Origin: an uncultured Rhizobiaceae group bacterium
GTDB taxonomy: Bacteria; Pseudomonadota; Alphaproteobacteria; Rhizobiales; Rhizobiaceae
DNA: 64,000 nucleotides
Direction of reading: 5' to 3'
Assembly: GCA_947501445.1 (NCBI GenBank)
Contig: CANMVS010000023.1
Coordinates: 25,751 to 89,750, forward strand
Positions 19,528 through 28,037 of the stretch are shown piece after piece; within the stretch, counting starts at the first letter, position 1; each line of letters starts with the position of its first letter. Made by a program: the position numbers and the translations under genes. The notes beneath the pieces were generated by a model. The model had not been told where the DNA came from, did not search any database, and saw only the letters and a program-made list of their open reading frames with translations.

Positions 19528-20025
19528 TTATCCGGATTTTCTTTCATACTGGCTGATGCGGTTTTGAAACTGGCGTTGTTCCCATTTTGCGCCGAATATG
19601 TGGAACATACCAAACAGTAAAATTGCATGAAACCCGATGGCCAGTGCCCAGGGGACGATGACCCACATAATCCAGATATCATCCGGTGTGACCTGAATAT
19701 TAAAAACATAAAGGCATGGAACGATGACCACAAAGGCAATCCAGTTCATGTGAAAGCCTTTCAGATTTTGAACATAGTCAATTGCATCACGTTCCTGTTG
19801 TGCGGTTATCGGTGATTGTTCGGCTGCGCTTTCGGTCATGATCTTCTCCTGAACCAAATCAGAAACACTGGTTTCAAATACAGCCGCGAGACATTTCAGT
19901 GATTCCAGACTGGCGGTTTTTCCGCCTTCGATGCGTTGGATTGTGCGCACGCTCAAGCCTGTATGCTCGGCAAGCTGCTCCTGCGACCACCCGCGATCAA
20001 CTCTGAGTTTTTGAATGGACATCAT
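19528..20025 (-). CDS. XRE-family regulator with membrane-spanning 2TM domain
   Basis: 165 residues from the ATG at 20025 (AAGG about five bases upstream; a GTG two codons earlier is possible). Residues 1-60 are a Cro/C1-type helix-turn-helix (KLRVDRGWSQEQLAEHTGLSVRTIQRIEGG). Residues about 95-150 contain two transmembrane helices (MNWIAFVVIVPCLYVFNI and MWVIVPWALAIGFHAILLFGMF), the 2TM module commonly fused to XRE domains. The protein would therefore hold a DNA-binding domain at the inner membrane, possibly sensing membrane state. Targets are unknown. A short basic tail (WEQRQFQNRISQYERKSG) follows. Confidence 0.85.
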   Translation of the reverse strand: MMSIQKLRVDRGWSQEQLAEHTGLSVRTIQRIEGGKTASLESLKCLAAVFETSVSDLVQEKIMTESAAEQSPITAQQERDAIDYVQNLKGFHMNWIAFVVIVPCLYVFNIQVTPDDIWIMWVIVPWALAIGFHAILLFGMFHIFGAKWEQRQFQNRISQYERKSG

Positions 20026-20309
20026 CGTCACCTTCGCTCTGCTGTACGCAACACATGGCTTTTCTGGCCGGATATGAACACGTCATATACCTGACACAGC
20101 ACGACACGAGCCTGACAGTTGATCATTTCATCTGCGGTTAATCACGTGGCTGCCGGTTCGCCAATTTTATGCCATTTGTTGCAAACTTGGAAGTGAGGCC
20201 AGCAGCGCGTGCTGCACCGTTCCGGTTGTTGAACCCGACGGCGACACGGTTGTGCTGTTGATTGTGGATGCTTGTGGTTCCTGCCGCACCCGGGGTTTGG
20301 CACAGCCGG

Positions 20310-21890
20310 TTATTGCGTCGGTGTCGCGGGTTTTTCCAGCAGCTTGCCCCAATTGGTGCGATCTTCCATCTGGGTGCGGGTCTTGTTGTTGATAAATCCC
20401 TGGACATTGGGCGGGATCCAGCCACCGGCAAGCCCTTTATAAACAGCAATCAGATTGGTCAATACATCGGCACGCGCTGCCAGAAGACGTGTTTGAGAAT
20501 CGAGCAGGGAATTTTGTGCATCCAGAACACGGTCGTAACTGGCTGTGCCGTCCCGGTACTGGTTCAAAACCTCCGCTTCAGCCTGTTTGGACGCCGCGAC
20601 ACTGCGCCTGAGATACACCGTCTGCTGTTTGGACTTCAAAAAGGCGACCAGTGCTGTTTCAACTTCTGAATAGGCTGTGAGCACGGTGTTTTTGTACTGT
20701 AGCAGCGTTTGCTGAAACTCGGCATCCTGCACGCGAACATTGTTTCGGATGCGCCCATAGTTGAGGAAATTCCAGGAGAAGGAAGGATTGATAAAACCTT
20801 CAAAACTGCGGCTGTTGAAGAGGCCGGAAAAGTCACTTGATTTAACACCAATGGCACCGCTGATCGTAAAGGCGGGGTAGAGATCAGCCTTGGCGACACC
20901 AATTTGCGCTGACTGGGCGGCGGCAAGATATTCAGCGGCGCGAACATCCGGGCGTCTGCGCAACATGTCAGCTGGTACGCCAACGGCAACTGTCGATGGA
21001 ATGCGCGGCAATCGACGATATTTTTTCAATCGCTTTGCGACACCGCCGGGTGTCTCACCCAGCAGAACACTCATGGCGTTCATGGCTTGAGCAAGATCGG
21101 CCTCATAGCCGGGGATCACAGCCAGCGTATTATTATAGGACGCGGTTGCTTCATCAACATCAAGTTTTGTTGTGGTGCCACCCTCGAGTTTGATGTTCGC
21201 CAGGTCCAGACTTTTTTTCTGAAGTGCAATACTTTGCCATGTTATGCCGATCAGACCCTGAATTTCTCGTATCGAAACATAGGTGGCTGCGATGTCACCG
21301 GTCAGGGTCACAAGCGCATCGTCATAGCTGGCAATCTGATAAAGCAGATTGGCCTGTGCAGATTGTACATCGCGTCTTATTTTGCCCCAAAGGTCAATTT
21401 CCCAGCCGGCATCAAACCCTGCGCCATAGCGGGTAAAATTCGGATCAATGGGGACAAATTTTCTGATCTCGCGAATGAGCGGTTCGTTTTTGCTCAGGCT
21501 CAGGCGTCGCACGCTGGTGCTGGCCTGCTGTTGTTGGGGGAAGAGTTCACCTTCGGCTACACCCAGTTGCGCGCGCGCCTGGTAGACCCGAACGCCGGCT
21601 GCCTCCAACAGCAGGTTCTGCTGATATGCCTCTTCAACAAGCGCGGTTAACGTAGGGTCCTTGAAGAGTGTCCACCAGTCTGCAACAGCTTCACTGCGGG
21701 TGGTAAAGCCGGATTTTTTGTCTATGTTCAGGCCTGCGCCCTTGCTCCAGCTGCCAAGATAGGGTGCCTCCGGGCGTTCGAAATCGGGGCCGACCATACA
21801 GCCGGTCAAAACCAGTCCCAATGCTGCAACAAAGGCTATGCGCGCCGGGCGCGCAGATTGAACATGGTACGCTTTACACAAACTCATCAT
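20310..21890 (-). CDS. Outer-membrane efflux factor lipoprotein, NodT/OprM type
   Basis: 526 residues from the ATG at 21890, which overlaps the stop of the preceding gene by one base (TGATG). The lipobox LTGC near residue 28 follows a short signal peptide, so the protein should be lipid-anchored in the outer membrane. The body is a duplicated TolC-like fold with long coiled-coil helices (YQARAQLGVAEGELFPQQQ, YNNTLAVIPGYEADLAQAMN, RRRPDVRAAEYLAAAQSAQIGVAKADLYPAFTISGAIG), the hallmark of the OMF family. It provides the outer-membrane channel for the membrane-fusion protein encoded just upstream in the same operon. Confidence 0.93.
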   Translation of the reverse strand: MMSLCKAYHVQSARPARIAFVAALGLVLTGCMVGPDFERPEAPYLGSWSKGAGLNIDKKSGFTTRSEAVADWWTLFKDPTLTALVEEAYQQNLLLEAAGVRVYQARAQLGVAEGELFPQQQQASTSVRRLSLSKNEPLIREIRKFVPIDPNFTRYGAGFDAGWEIDLWGKIRRDVQSAQANLLYQIASYDDALVTLTGDIAATYVSIREIQGLIGITWQSIALQKKSLDLANIKLEGGTTTKLDVDEATASYNNTLAVIPGYEADLAQAMNAMSVLLGETPGGVAKRLKKYRRLPRIPSTVAVGVPADMLRRRPDVRAAEYLAAAQSAQIGVAKADLYPAFTISGAIGVKSSDFSGLFNSRSFEGFINPSFSWNFLNYGRIRNNVRVQDAEFQQTLLQYKNTVLTAYSEVETALVAFLKSKQQTVYLRRSVAASKQAEAEVLNQYRDGTASYDRVLDAQNSLLDSQTRLLAARADVLTNLIAVYKGLAGGWIPPNVQGFINNKTRTQMEDRTNWGKLLEKPATPTQ

Positions 21891-23038
21891 CACAGAAAAT
21901 CCAGTGGGAAGAGGAAGTTGGCCCAACTGTAGAGCCGCATATTGATGCGCCGAAGTGGTGCAAAATCCTTGCCGCCGCCGGTATAAATTGCGACGGCTCC
22001 GTGTGCACCGGCGGGCAAACGTTTCAACGCCGGATCATCAATGCTGATCTGCACTGCAATACGCCCCTGTAGCTTGGGAAACCGAAATATCGGAACACTG
22101 CCGCTGGGCTTGATCTGGCCCATGCCGGTTCCCCACCATACCGTATCGACTTTCGCTTTGAAAATCTGTCCGGGGTATATGTCAAGCGCCACTTCGGCTT
22201 CCTGACCGGGTTCAACGAATTTGAGGTGTTCCTGATAAAAGCTGGCCAGAACATAGGGATTGTCATCGGCAATGAGGACTGCCAGGGCACCAATGCGCCT
22301 GTCACCGACAACCAGACCGGGCCGGGCCTGCTGGTTGACGATCATCCCGTCTTCTGGTGCCCGCAGCGTTGTCTGTTCGAGGTAATACTGCGCCTTTTTC
22401 AATTGAGCTTCGGCACTCACAACCTGTGCATTGACCCCGTCAATCTTGGCATCTCTGGCGAGTTTGGCCTTTTGGATATTGGCCTCTGCCTCGGCCACCT
22501 GTGCTTTTGCCGCGCCCAACTGAGCGTTCCATTGGTCGAGTGTTTCCTGACGCGCGCCGCCTTTTGGCACCAGATCAGTAAAACGATCAACCTGTTCCTG
22601 GGCATAGGTCTGATTGGCCGTTGCCTCGGCCAGGGCGTCTGTTGCCAGATCAACATCGGCGTCCAGAATGAGGGCATTCTGTTTGGCTTCGACAAGGTTG
22701 GCCGTGTCTTCGGTCACTTTCAGCGCGTAGAGGGTCGTGTCGAACTGATAGAGAATATCGCCAGCCTTGACCGGCTGATTGCCCTCGACGAGGACTTCCG
22801 TCAGCAGCGTTGGCTGCGGCAAACGGGGAATGAGCTGAATTGTCGGGCGAATGACGTGCGCATCAATGGTGAAAGGCTGGTAAAATCGCAACGCCACGAT
22901 AAAGATCAGCAGCATATGGACGCCAACCCAAAAGCCCACAACACCCCAGACAATATTGAATTTCAACAGCCTGAAACGGAAGAAAACGAGCCAGACAAAG
23001 ACAACATAGATTCCAACGAGACCAAGGGCGATTAGCAT
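21890..23038 (-). CDS. HlyD/EmrA-type membrane-fusion protein, YiaV-like
   Basis: 382 residues. Two N-terminal transmembrane helices (about 3-22 and 31-50) replace the single anchor of most adaptors. A split lipoyl-like/barrel-sandwich region (PTLLTEVLVEGNQPVKAGDILYQFD ... TTLRAPEDGMIVNQQARPGLVVG) surrounds a long alpha-helical hairpin (about 100-215) with coiled-coil character. A beta-barrel region follows. It should bridge the inner membrane to the downstream OMF lipoprotein. With the preceding DUF3302 gene it reproduces the E. coli yiaW-yiaV pair. No RND, MFS or ABC pump is encoded here, so either the pump is elsewhere or the adaptor works without one. Confidence 0.9.
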   Translation of the reverse strand: MLIALGLVGIYVVFVWLVFFRFRLLKFNIVWGVVGFWVGVHMLLIFIVALRFYQPFTIDAHVIRPTIQLIPRLPQPTLLTEVLVEGNQPVKAGDILYQFDTTLYALKVTEDTANLVEAKQNALILDADVDLATDALAEATANQTYAQEQVDRFTDLVPKGGARQETLDQWNAQLGAAKAQVAEAEANIQKAKLARDAKIDGVNAQVVSAEAQLKKAQYYLEQTTLRAPEDGMIVNQQARPGLVVGDRRIGALAVLIADDNPYVLASFYQEHLKFVEPGQEAEVALDIYPGQIFKAKVDTVWWGTGMGQIKPSGSVPIFRFPKLQGRIAVQISIDDPALKRLPAGAHGAVAIYTGGGKDFAPLRRINMRLYSWANFLFPLDFL

Positions 23039-23050
23039 ATTGTTACTCCA

Positions 23051-23470
23051 CTACGCCGATTGATCGGGTTTTTGCCTGGGTTCACCCGTCTGGTCTGTCG
23101 TGTCTGCGTCTTGTTGATCTGATGCGGTATGTTGCGTCGGTGCGTTGTCGGAAGGAGGCGCGGTCTTGTTCATAATGGACACTTTCTCCACCTCTGCCCC
23201 TACGCCATCCTTTGGCATGCTGCGAATATCCACCGTCATGGAATCGTGTATGGCCCAGATAATCGCATGAATCCATGGAAAGACCGTAAACAGGCCAATC
23301 CAGCCAACAATCTTGACGGCTTCAGCGTGCGGGTGATTTCGCCTTTCGGCAATTTTTCCCGGCAGGCCGCCTATCTGGATCAATATGTAGAAAAACGCTA
23401 TTATGGCGACGACCAGAAACGCAAATGTCCAGTAGTCATATTTTGTTAAAGACCAATCTATCAGATGCAT
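23051..23470 (-). CDS. DUF3302 inner-membrane protein, YiaW-like
   Basis: 139 residues from the ATG at 23470. Two transmembrane helices (about 12-32 and 50-72) flank the family signature AERRNHPHAEAVKIVGWIG, which closely resembles E. coli YiaW (DUF3302). The tail after residue 80 is hydrophilic and probably disordered (rich in Asp, Thr, Gln and Pro). First gene of the three-gene operon with the HlyD-like adaptor and the outer-membrane factor. The family has no established biochemical role; pairing with YiaV-like adaptors is its constant context. Confidence 0.82.
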   Translation of the reverse strand: MHLIDWSLTKYDYWTFAFLVVAIIAFFYILIQIGGLPGKIAERRNHPHAEAVKIVGWIGLFTVFPWIHAIIWAIHDSMTVDIRSMPKDGVGAEVEKVSIMNKTAPPSDNAPTQHTASDQQDADTTDQTGEPRQKPDQSA

Positions 23471-23543
23471 GGTCCGTCCCCAAACACGGTGGTGCGTTGT
23501 CGCCCGGTTAAAATAGCCAATCGTCAACTACATTATGACATCA

Positions 23544-24446
23544 TTACTCATTTGCAACGTGTTGTTCCTGTTTTAACGGCAGTGCCTTTATATTTTGATA
23601 AAGAAAATCCATTGCCCGACGTATGCGAAGACTGGTCTTTAACTCCTGATGCGATGCCAGCCATATCGGCAGTGCCGGAATCTCCACGTCATGCAAAATG
23701 CGGCGGATACCAGGCTGCCCCGCCGCCAGAAAATGGGCGGCAAAACCAATACCTGCTCCTGCCTTGACCAGCTCCCAATAGGCAACCTGATCATCCGTGC
23801 GAATGGCGAACTGGTCGCGAAGGGCGGTGATGCCCAGGTTTCGCATGCCGTCTATGATCAGATTGGAGCGGTCCATGCCAACCAGACGGTGGCGCATGAA
23901 CTCCTGTGTCGTTTGCGGTGTGCCAAAACGACGAAGATAATCCTCATGCGCGTAGGTTCCCATGCCCAACTCGTTGGTTTTACGGGCAATTACGTCATTT
24001 TGAACCGGCCTGAACATGCGCACCGCAATGTCGGCATCGCGGCTAAGCAGGTTTTCAACCATATTGCTTGGAACAAGCTCAATTTGTATCTCCGGTTCAG
24101 CATTTGCCAATCGTGCCAGCACCGGCGGTAGAATATAGGTGGAAACAATCTCGCTGGCCGTTATGCGTACCGTGCCGCTCAATGCCTGGACGTTGCCTGC
24201 TGCCTTGAGTGAAAACCGGTCGGCCTCAGCCTGCATCGCCCGCGCCTCATCAACAAGTGACAGACCCGGCTCGGTCAGGGTCATGCCCCGGCGGCCACGG
24301 GCAAATAAAACCACGCCGATATCACGCTCAAGCGCATCGATATGACGACCCAGAGTTGGTTGACTGATGCCCAGATGGGCAGCCGCTGCTGCAAGTGTGC
24401 CATTTTCTGCGACGGCTAAAAAACTTCTGACCAGATTCCAGTCCAT
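23544..24446 (-). CDS. LysR-family transcriptional regulator
   Basis: 300 residues, complete. The N-terminal winged helix reads MDWNLVRSFLAVAENGTLAAAAAHLGISQPTLGRHIDALERDIG, and the C-terminal two-thirds are a periplasmic-binding-like effector domain (VRITASEIVSTYILPPVLARL, VKAGAGIGFAAHFLAAG). It is transcribed away from the NAD(P)-binding protein gene at 24563, the classic LysR arrangement, and probably controls that gene and itself. A T-N11-A palindrome stands 10 bases upstream of its start. The effector is unknown. Confidence 0.9.
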   Translation of the reverse strand: MDWNLVRSFLAVAENGTLAAAAAHLGISQPTLGRHIDALERDIGVVLFARGRRGMTLTEPGLSLVDEARAMQAEADRFSLKAAGNVQALSGTVRITASEIVSTYILPPVLARLANAEPEIQIELVPSNMVENLLSRDADIAVRMFRPVQNDVIARKTNELGMGTYAHEDYLRRFGTPQTTQEFMRHRLVGMDRSNLIIDGMRNLGITALRDQFAIRTDDQVAYWELVKAGAGIGFAAHFLAAGQPGIRRILHDVEIPALPIWLASHQELKTSLRIRRAMDFLYQNIKALPLKQEQHVANE

Positions 24447-24455
24447 CGCAATTCA

Positions 24456-24469
24456 ATTCATTTATGAAT
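24456..24469. promoter_or_regulatory. Candidate LysR operator (T-N11-A)
   Basis: The perfect inverted repeat ATTCATTTATGAAT lies in the divergent region between the LysR gene and the NAD(P)-binding protein gene. Its T-to-A spacing and position fit a LysR-type box. This rests on pattern and position only. Confidence 0.45.
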
Positions 24470-24562
24470 AATTAACATGCATATATATGGATTTAACATA
24501 CGAATATGAAGCGATATTGTCCAGCGTGACCGACAGAAATTTTGAATACAGGAGACAGCACA

Positions 24563-25537
24563 ATGAGCACGATTGCAGTATTGGGTGCCAATGGCCGACT
24601 TTCAAACATGGTTGCACGGAAATTTTTGACCGCCGGCCATCAGGTCATTGCCATAACCCGCACGGGCACAGCAAAAGGGTTTGGTAAGGAGGTCGAGCAA
24701 CGCGCAGCCGATGCCATGGATCGTGATGGGTTGATCAGGGCAACGCGGGGTGCAGATATCATCTTCAATGGCCTTAACCCGGCCTATACGGACTGGAAAA
24801 AATACGTGATGCCGCTGGGCGAAAATGTCATGGCCGCTGCCAGCTACCATGGTGCCCTTCATCTGTTTCCCGGTAATATTTACAATTACGGTCACGCAAT
24901 TGCCGCACATGTGGATGACGACGCTCCAATGGTGGCAACGACCCGCAAGGGGGCCATGCGTAACCAGCTTGAAAACCTCTTCCAGGAGCAGGCAGACCAA
25001 AACAAAGTACAGACCATCATTCTGCGTGCCGGTGATTTTTATGGTGGGACACTGACAGGCTCATGGTTCGATCTGGTTGTTGCGGCAAAGATAGCCAAGG
25101 GCACCTTTACCTACCCCGGTCCCATGACAGTGCCACACAGCTGGGCCTATTTGCCGGATCTTGCTTCCAGTTTTGTCAAATTGGCCGCTCATGCCGGCGA
25201 ACTCAATCCCATTGAGGCCTTTCTTTTCGCGGGCCATACTATGACGGGTGCACAGCTCAAGCGGCATTGTGAACAGGCAGCCGATGGTGCGCTGAAGCAT
25301 GCAGGTGTGCCCTGGCCGCTTCTGCGTTTGGGCGGGCTTGTTGTCCCGATGCTGCGGGAAATCAGCGAAATGGCCTATTTGTGGAAAACAGCGCATGAAC
25401 TGGATGGGCAAAAGCTTCAGTGCCTTATCGGCGATGTACCAGGAACCGATCCAAAATCAGCCGTTGCGCAGGCCTTGTCAGATTTATCTGTAGTCAGGCC
25501 GGCAGAACAGGCGCGCACGCTGCACCTGGCCGCCTGA
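24563..25537 (+). CDS. NAD(P)-binding Rossmann-fold protein, atypical SDR/epimerase
   Basis: 324 residues from the ATG at 24563, with AGGAG eight bases upstream. The N-terminus STIAVLGANGRLSNMVARKFLTAGHQVIAITR is a Rossmann beta-alpha-beta with a modified glycine motif (GANGRLS). ADIIFNGLNP and FPGNIYNYG are the family strands that follow. The catalytic YxxxK of extended SDRs is not present in the usual form (NIYNYG is followed by HAI), so it may act as an atypical reductase or NmrA-like regulator. Its C-terminal half has a hydrophobic stretch (PWPLLRLGGLVVPML). It is divergent from a LysR gene and ends in a strong terminator. Confidence 0.8.
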   Translation: MSTIAVLGANGRLSNMVARKFLTAGHQVIAITRTGTAKGFGKEVEQRAADAMDRDGLIRATRGADIIFNGLNPAYTDWKKYVMPLGENVMAAASYHGALHLFPGNIYNYGHAIAAHVDDDAPMVATTRKGAMRNQLENLFQEQADQNKVQTIILRAGDFYGGTLTGSWFDLVVAAKIAKGTFTYPGPMTVPHSWAYLPDLASSFVKLAAHAGELNPIEAFLFAGHTMTGAQLKRHCEQAADGALKHAGVPWPLLRLGGLVVPMLREISEMAYLWKTAHELDGQKLQCLIGDVPGTDPKSAVAQALSDLSVVRPAEQARTLHLAA

Positions 25538-25550
25538 GTATCTTCACATA

Positions 25551-25584
25551 TCCTGTCCGTCAGGTCAGACGGACAGGACATTTT
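25551..25584 (+). terminator. Terminator after the NAD(P)-binding protein gene
   Basis: The arms TCCTGTCCGTC (25551-25561) and GACGGACAGGA (25568-25578) form an 11-pair stem with a 6-base loop, followed by CATTTT. It stands 14 bases after the stop codon. Confidence 0.75.
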
Positions 25585-25712
25585 GCGATCCGGTCCCATG
25601 GTGGATGGTCGTCTGCGGTAAATAAACCGCTGCCCCGAGTTGACAAGAATGGTCAATTGTACCACCTCATCCCAAGAGCTGCTGAATTGCGCAATGGGCT
25701 CGAGAGGTCGGT

Positions 25713-26951
25713 ATGAGCACGTATCAATCACATGTATCCGCAAGACGTTCATCTGTGGGTGTTGACGTGGGGGGCGTTATGGTTGGCGGAAACACGCCAA
25801 TCGTTGTGCAGTCCATGACCAATACGGATACGGCAGACATCGATGCAACCGTGGCACAGTGTGCCGCGCTGTCCGAGGCGGGCTCTGAACTTGTCCGTAT
25901 CACCGTTGATCGCAACGAGAGCGCTGCCGCCGTTCCAAAAATCCGCGAACGTCTGGAGCGGCTTGGGCTGGATATCCCGCTCATTGGTGATTTCCATTAT
26001 ATTGGCCACAAGCTTCTGTCTGACCATCCGGCCTGCGCGCAGGCGCTGGCAAAATATCGCATAAATCCCGGCAACGTCGGCTTCAAGGACAAGAAGGACA
26101 AACAGTTTGCCCAGATAATCGAAATGGCCATCGAATATGACAAGCCCGTTCGCATCGGGGTGAACTGGGGTTCACTTGATCAGGTTCTTCTGACACGCCT
26201 GATGGATGAAAATCAGCAGGCCGGTGGCACACAGACCGCACAGGAAGTGATGCAGGAAGCCATCGTGCAGTCTGCGCTGCTGTCAGCTGATCTGGCAGAG
26301 GAAATTGGCCTTGGGCGTGACAAAATCATTCTGTCGGCAAAAGTCAGTCAGGTGCAGGACCTCATTGCGGTCTATACGGCATTGGCACAGCGGTCCGATC
26401 ACGCGCTCCATCTGGGATTGACCGAAGCGGGTATGGGCACAAAAGGCATTGTCGCCTCATCGGCAGCACTCAGCGTACTGATGCAGCAGGGCATTGGTGA
26501 TACAATCCGCATATCATTGACGCCGGAACCTGGCGGAGACAGAACCCGGGAGGTTCAGGTTGCCCAGGAATTGCTGCAGGTGATGGGTTTTCGCCAATTT
26601 ATTCCGATTGTTGCTGCCTGCCCGGGCTGCGGGCGCACCACATCAACGGTGTTTCAGGAACTGGCACAGAAAATTCAGGACGACATCAGGCGCAATATGC
26701 CTGTCTGGCGCGAAAAATATCCAGGTGTTGAGGCCCTTAATGTTGCCGTCATGGGCTGCATCGTTAACGGGCCCGGCGAGTCAAAACATGCCGATATTGG
26801 CATATCATTGCCCGGCACCGGTGAAAGCCCCGCCGCGCCGGTATTTGTTGACGGAGAGATGGTTAAAACGCTGCGTGGGGCCAATATTGCCGGTGAATTC
26901 GAAACCATGGTCGATACCTATATTGAAAACCGGTTCGGCCAGAACGTCTGA
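25713..26951 (+). CDS. ispG: 4-hydroxy-3-methylbut-2-enyl diphosphate synthase
   Basis: 412 residues from an ATG preceded by GAGAGG. The TIM-barrel part carries [21 protein letters not shown] and LVRITVDR; the iron-sulphur part carries CPGCGRTT (C303, C306) and [18 protein letters not shown] (C349), the ligands of the single 4Fe-4S cluster. The enzyme converts methylerythritol cyclodiphosphate to HMBPP, the penultimate step of the MEP isoprenoid pathway, in the cytoplasm using a flavodoxin or ferredoxin as electron donor. It stands apart from ispA (at 34 kb), which uses the pathway's products. Confidence 0.97.
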   Translation: MSTYQSHVSARRSSVGVDVGGVMVGGNTPIVVQSMTNTDTADIDATVAQCAALSEAGSELVRITVDRNESAAAVPKIRERLERLGLDIPLIGDFHYIGHKLLSDHPACAQALAKYRINPGNVGFKDKKDKQFAQIIEMAIEYDKPVRIGVNWGSLDQVLLTRLMDENQQAGGTQTAQEVMQEAIVQSALLSADLAEEIGLGRDKIILSAKVSQVQDLIAVYTALAQRSDHALHLGLTEAGMGTKGIVASSAALSVLMQQGIGDTIRISLTPEPGGDRTREVQVAQELLQVMGFRQFIPIVAACPGCGRTTSTVFQELAQKIQDDIRRNMPVWREKYPGVEALNVAVMGCIVNGPGESKHADIGISLPGTGESPAAPVFVDGEMVKTLRGANIAGEFETMVDTYIENRFGQNV

Positions 26952-26980
26952 ACCCATTGCCCTGACCATGGGGAGAGGCC

Positions 26981-27757
26981 ATGCCGATACCGATCGGTTA
27001 TGCGGAGCAAATTCCCACGCCGCAGGCACAGCGATCGATTGAACGCTGCTGGTCCTATGTTGCGCCATCAGCTGGCGAGACGACTATCCTGCCCGATGGC
27101 CGATCTGATATCATTGTGCGGTTTCATCTGGACAAGGATGGCCGGGCCATATCACGTGTTCCTGTATTAACCGGTCCGGCGACCCGCCCCTATATAGTGC
27201 GATTTAAAAGTGGTGATGCCTGGATGGGTTTGCGGATGCGCCCGCAATACGGCGTTGCCCTGTGGCGTGGTGCATGCACAGCAATCGAAAATGCCGTGTA
27301 TCGGGGTGCGCAGGTGAAAGATCACCTGCCGGAGCTCTTTGGCATGCGCGGTGAACCGGTATCCCTGTCATGGATTGAAAGGGCGCTGACCACAATCGCA
27401 GACAGAATAAGCTGCGGGATCGAAACACAACTGGTGGATGATGCCCTGCGGCTGTGTCATCTCACAGGCGGGCGGGTCAGAATAAATGAACTCGCGGAGC
27501 AACTGCACTGCACAGACCGTCATCTGCAGCGTGTGTTCAGAACGAGCGTTGGCCTGGCACCCAAAGACTATGCCCGGATTGTGCAGTTTCACCGGGCATT
27601 GATTTTGATGATCAGGAGCGGACTGTCGGCAGCTGACAGCGCATTTGAAGCAGGCTATGCAGATCAATCTCACATGGTGCGCACTATTCAGACCTATGGC
27701 GGGTTTTCACCGTCACATATTCCGCAATCACTGTCGCTTCCGGGTATGCCGCTTTAG
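26981..27757 (+). CDS. AraC-family transcriptional regulator
   Basis: 258 residues; GGGGAGAGG stands immediately before the ATG. The N-terminal half (QRSIERCWSYVAPSAGETTILPDGRSDIIVRF) matches the sensor domain found in a branch of AraC proteins related to DUF6597, with a beta-barrel-like pattern. The C-terminal 100 residues contain two helix-turn-helix motifs (RINELAEQLHCTDRHLQRVFRTSVGLAPKDYARIV and ADSAFEAGYADQSHMVRTIQTYGGFSPS). It lies 29 bases behind ispG. Ligand and regulon are unknown. Confidence 0.88.
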   Translation: MPIPIGYAEQIPTPQAQRSIERCWSYVAPSAGETTILPDGRSDIIVRFHLDKDGRAISRVPVLTGPATRPYIVRFKSGDAWMGLRMRPQYGVALWRGACTAIENAVYRGAQVKDHLPELFGMRGEPVSLSWIERALTTIADRISCGIETQLVDDALRLCHLTGGRVRINELAEQLHCTDRHLQRVFRTSVGLAPKDYARIVQFHRALILMIRSGLSAADSAFEAGYADQSHMVRTIQTYGGFSPSHIPQSLSLPGMPL

Positions 27758-27767
27758 AATTGAATGA

Positions 27768-27850
27768 AACCGTTTCACGTTCAGTCAGAAACGGTACAAC
27801 GGTATCGGCCTTTGATTTTGTTAATGCATTCAGGTTTTGCCGATTCCGTC
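27768..27850 (-). repeat. Dispersed two-hairpin repeat, copy C (truncated)
   Basis: Inverted copy that contains the full CCGTTTCACG/GAAACGG module, the linker, and only the first arm of the CAGGTTTTG palindrome. The copy is lost after about 27850. It lies in the 280-base spacer between the AraC gene and the guanine deaminase gene. Confidence 0.75.
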
Positions 27851-28037
27851 ACGTGATCAAACATATTTTCCAGATCGCCCGGCATGCAGACCTGTGTATC
27901 TTTCTGGTAGCTGGCTGTCCGGTTGCCGGCTGTTTCCTGCATGAAACCTTCAACCGGGCCGGGGCTGTGCAGATTTACTTGCCCCTTTGTTCGTGGTACG
28001 TTTTCTTGATTGAGGCATCACTGAATTGGGGGGATTT

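Noticed and set aside
20138..20449. Minus-strand frame overlapping the outer-membrane factor end
   Set aside because: It is out of frame with and overlaps the end of a well-supported gene and shows no family or ribosome site.
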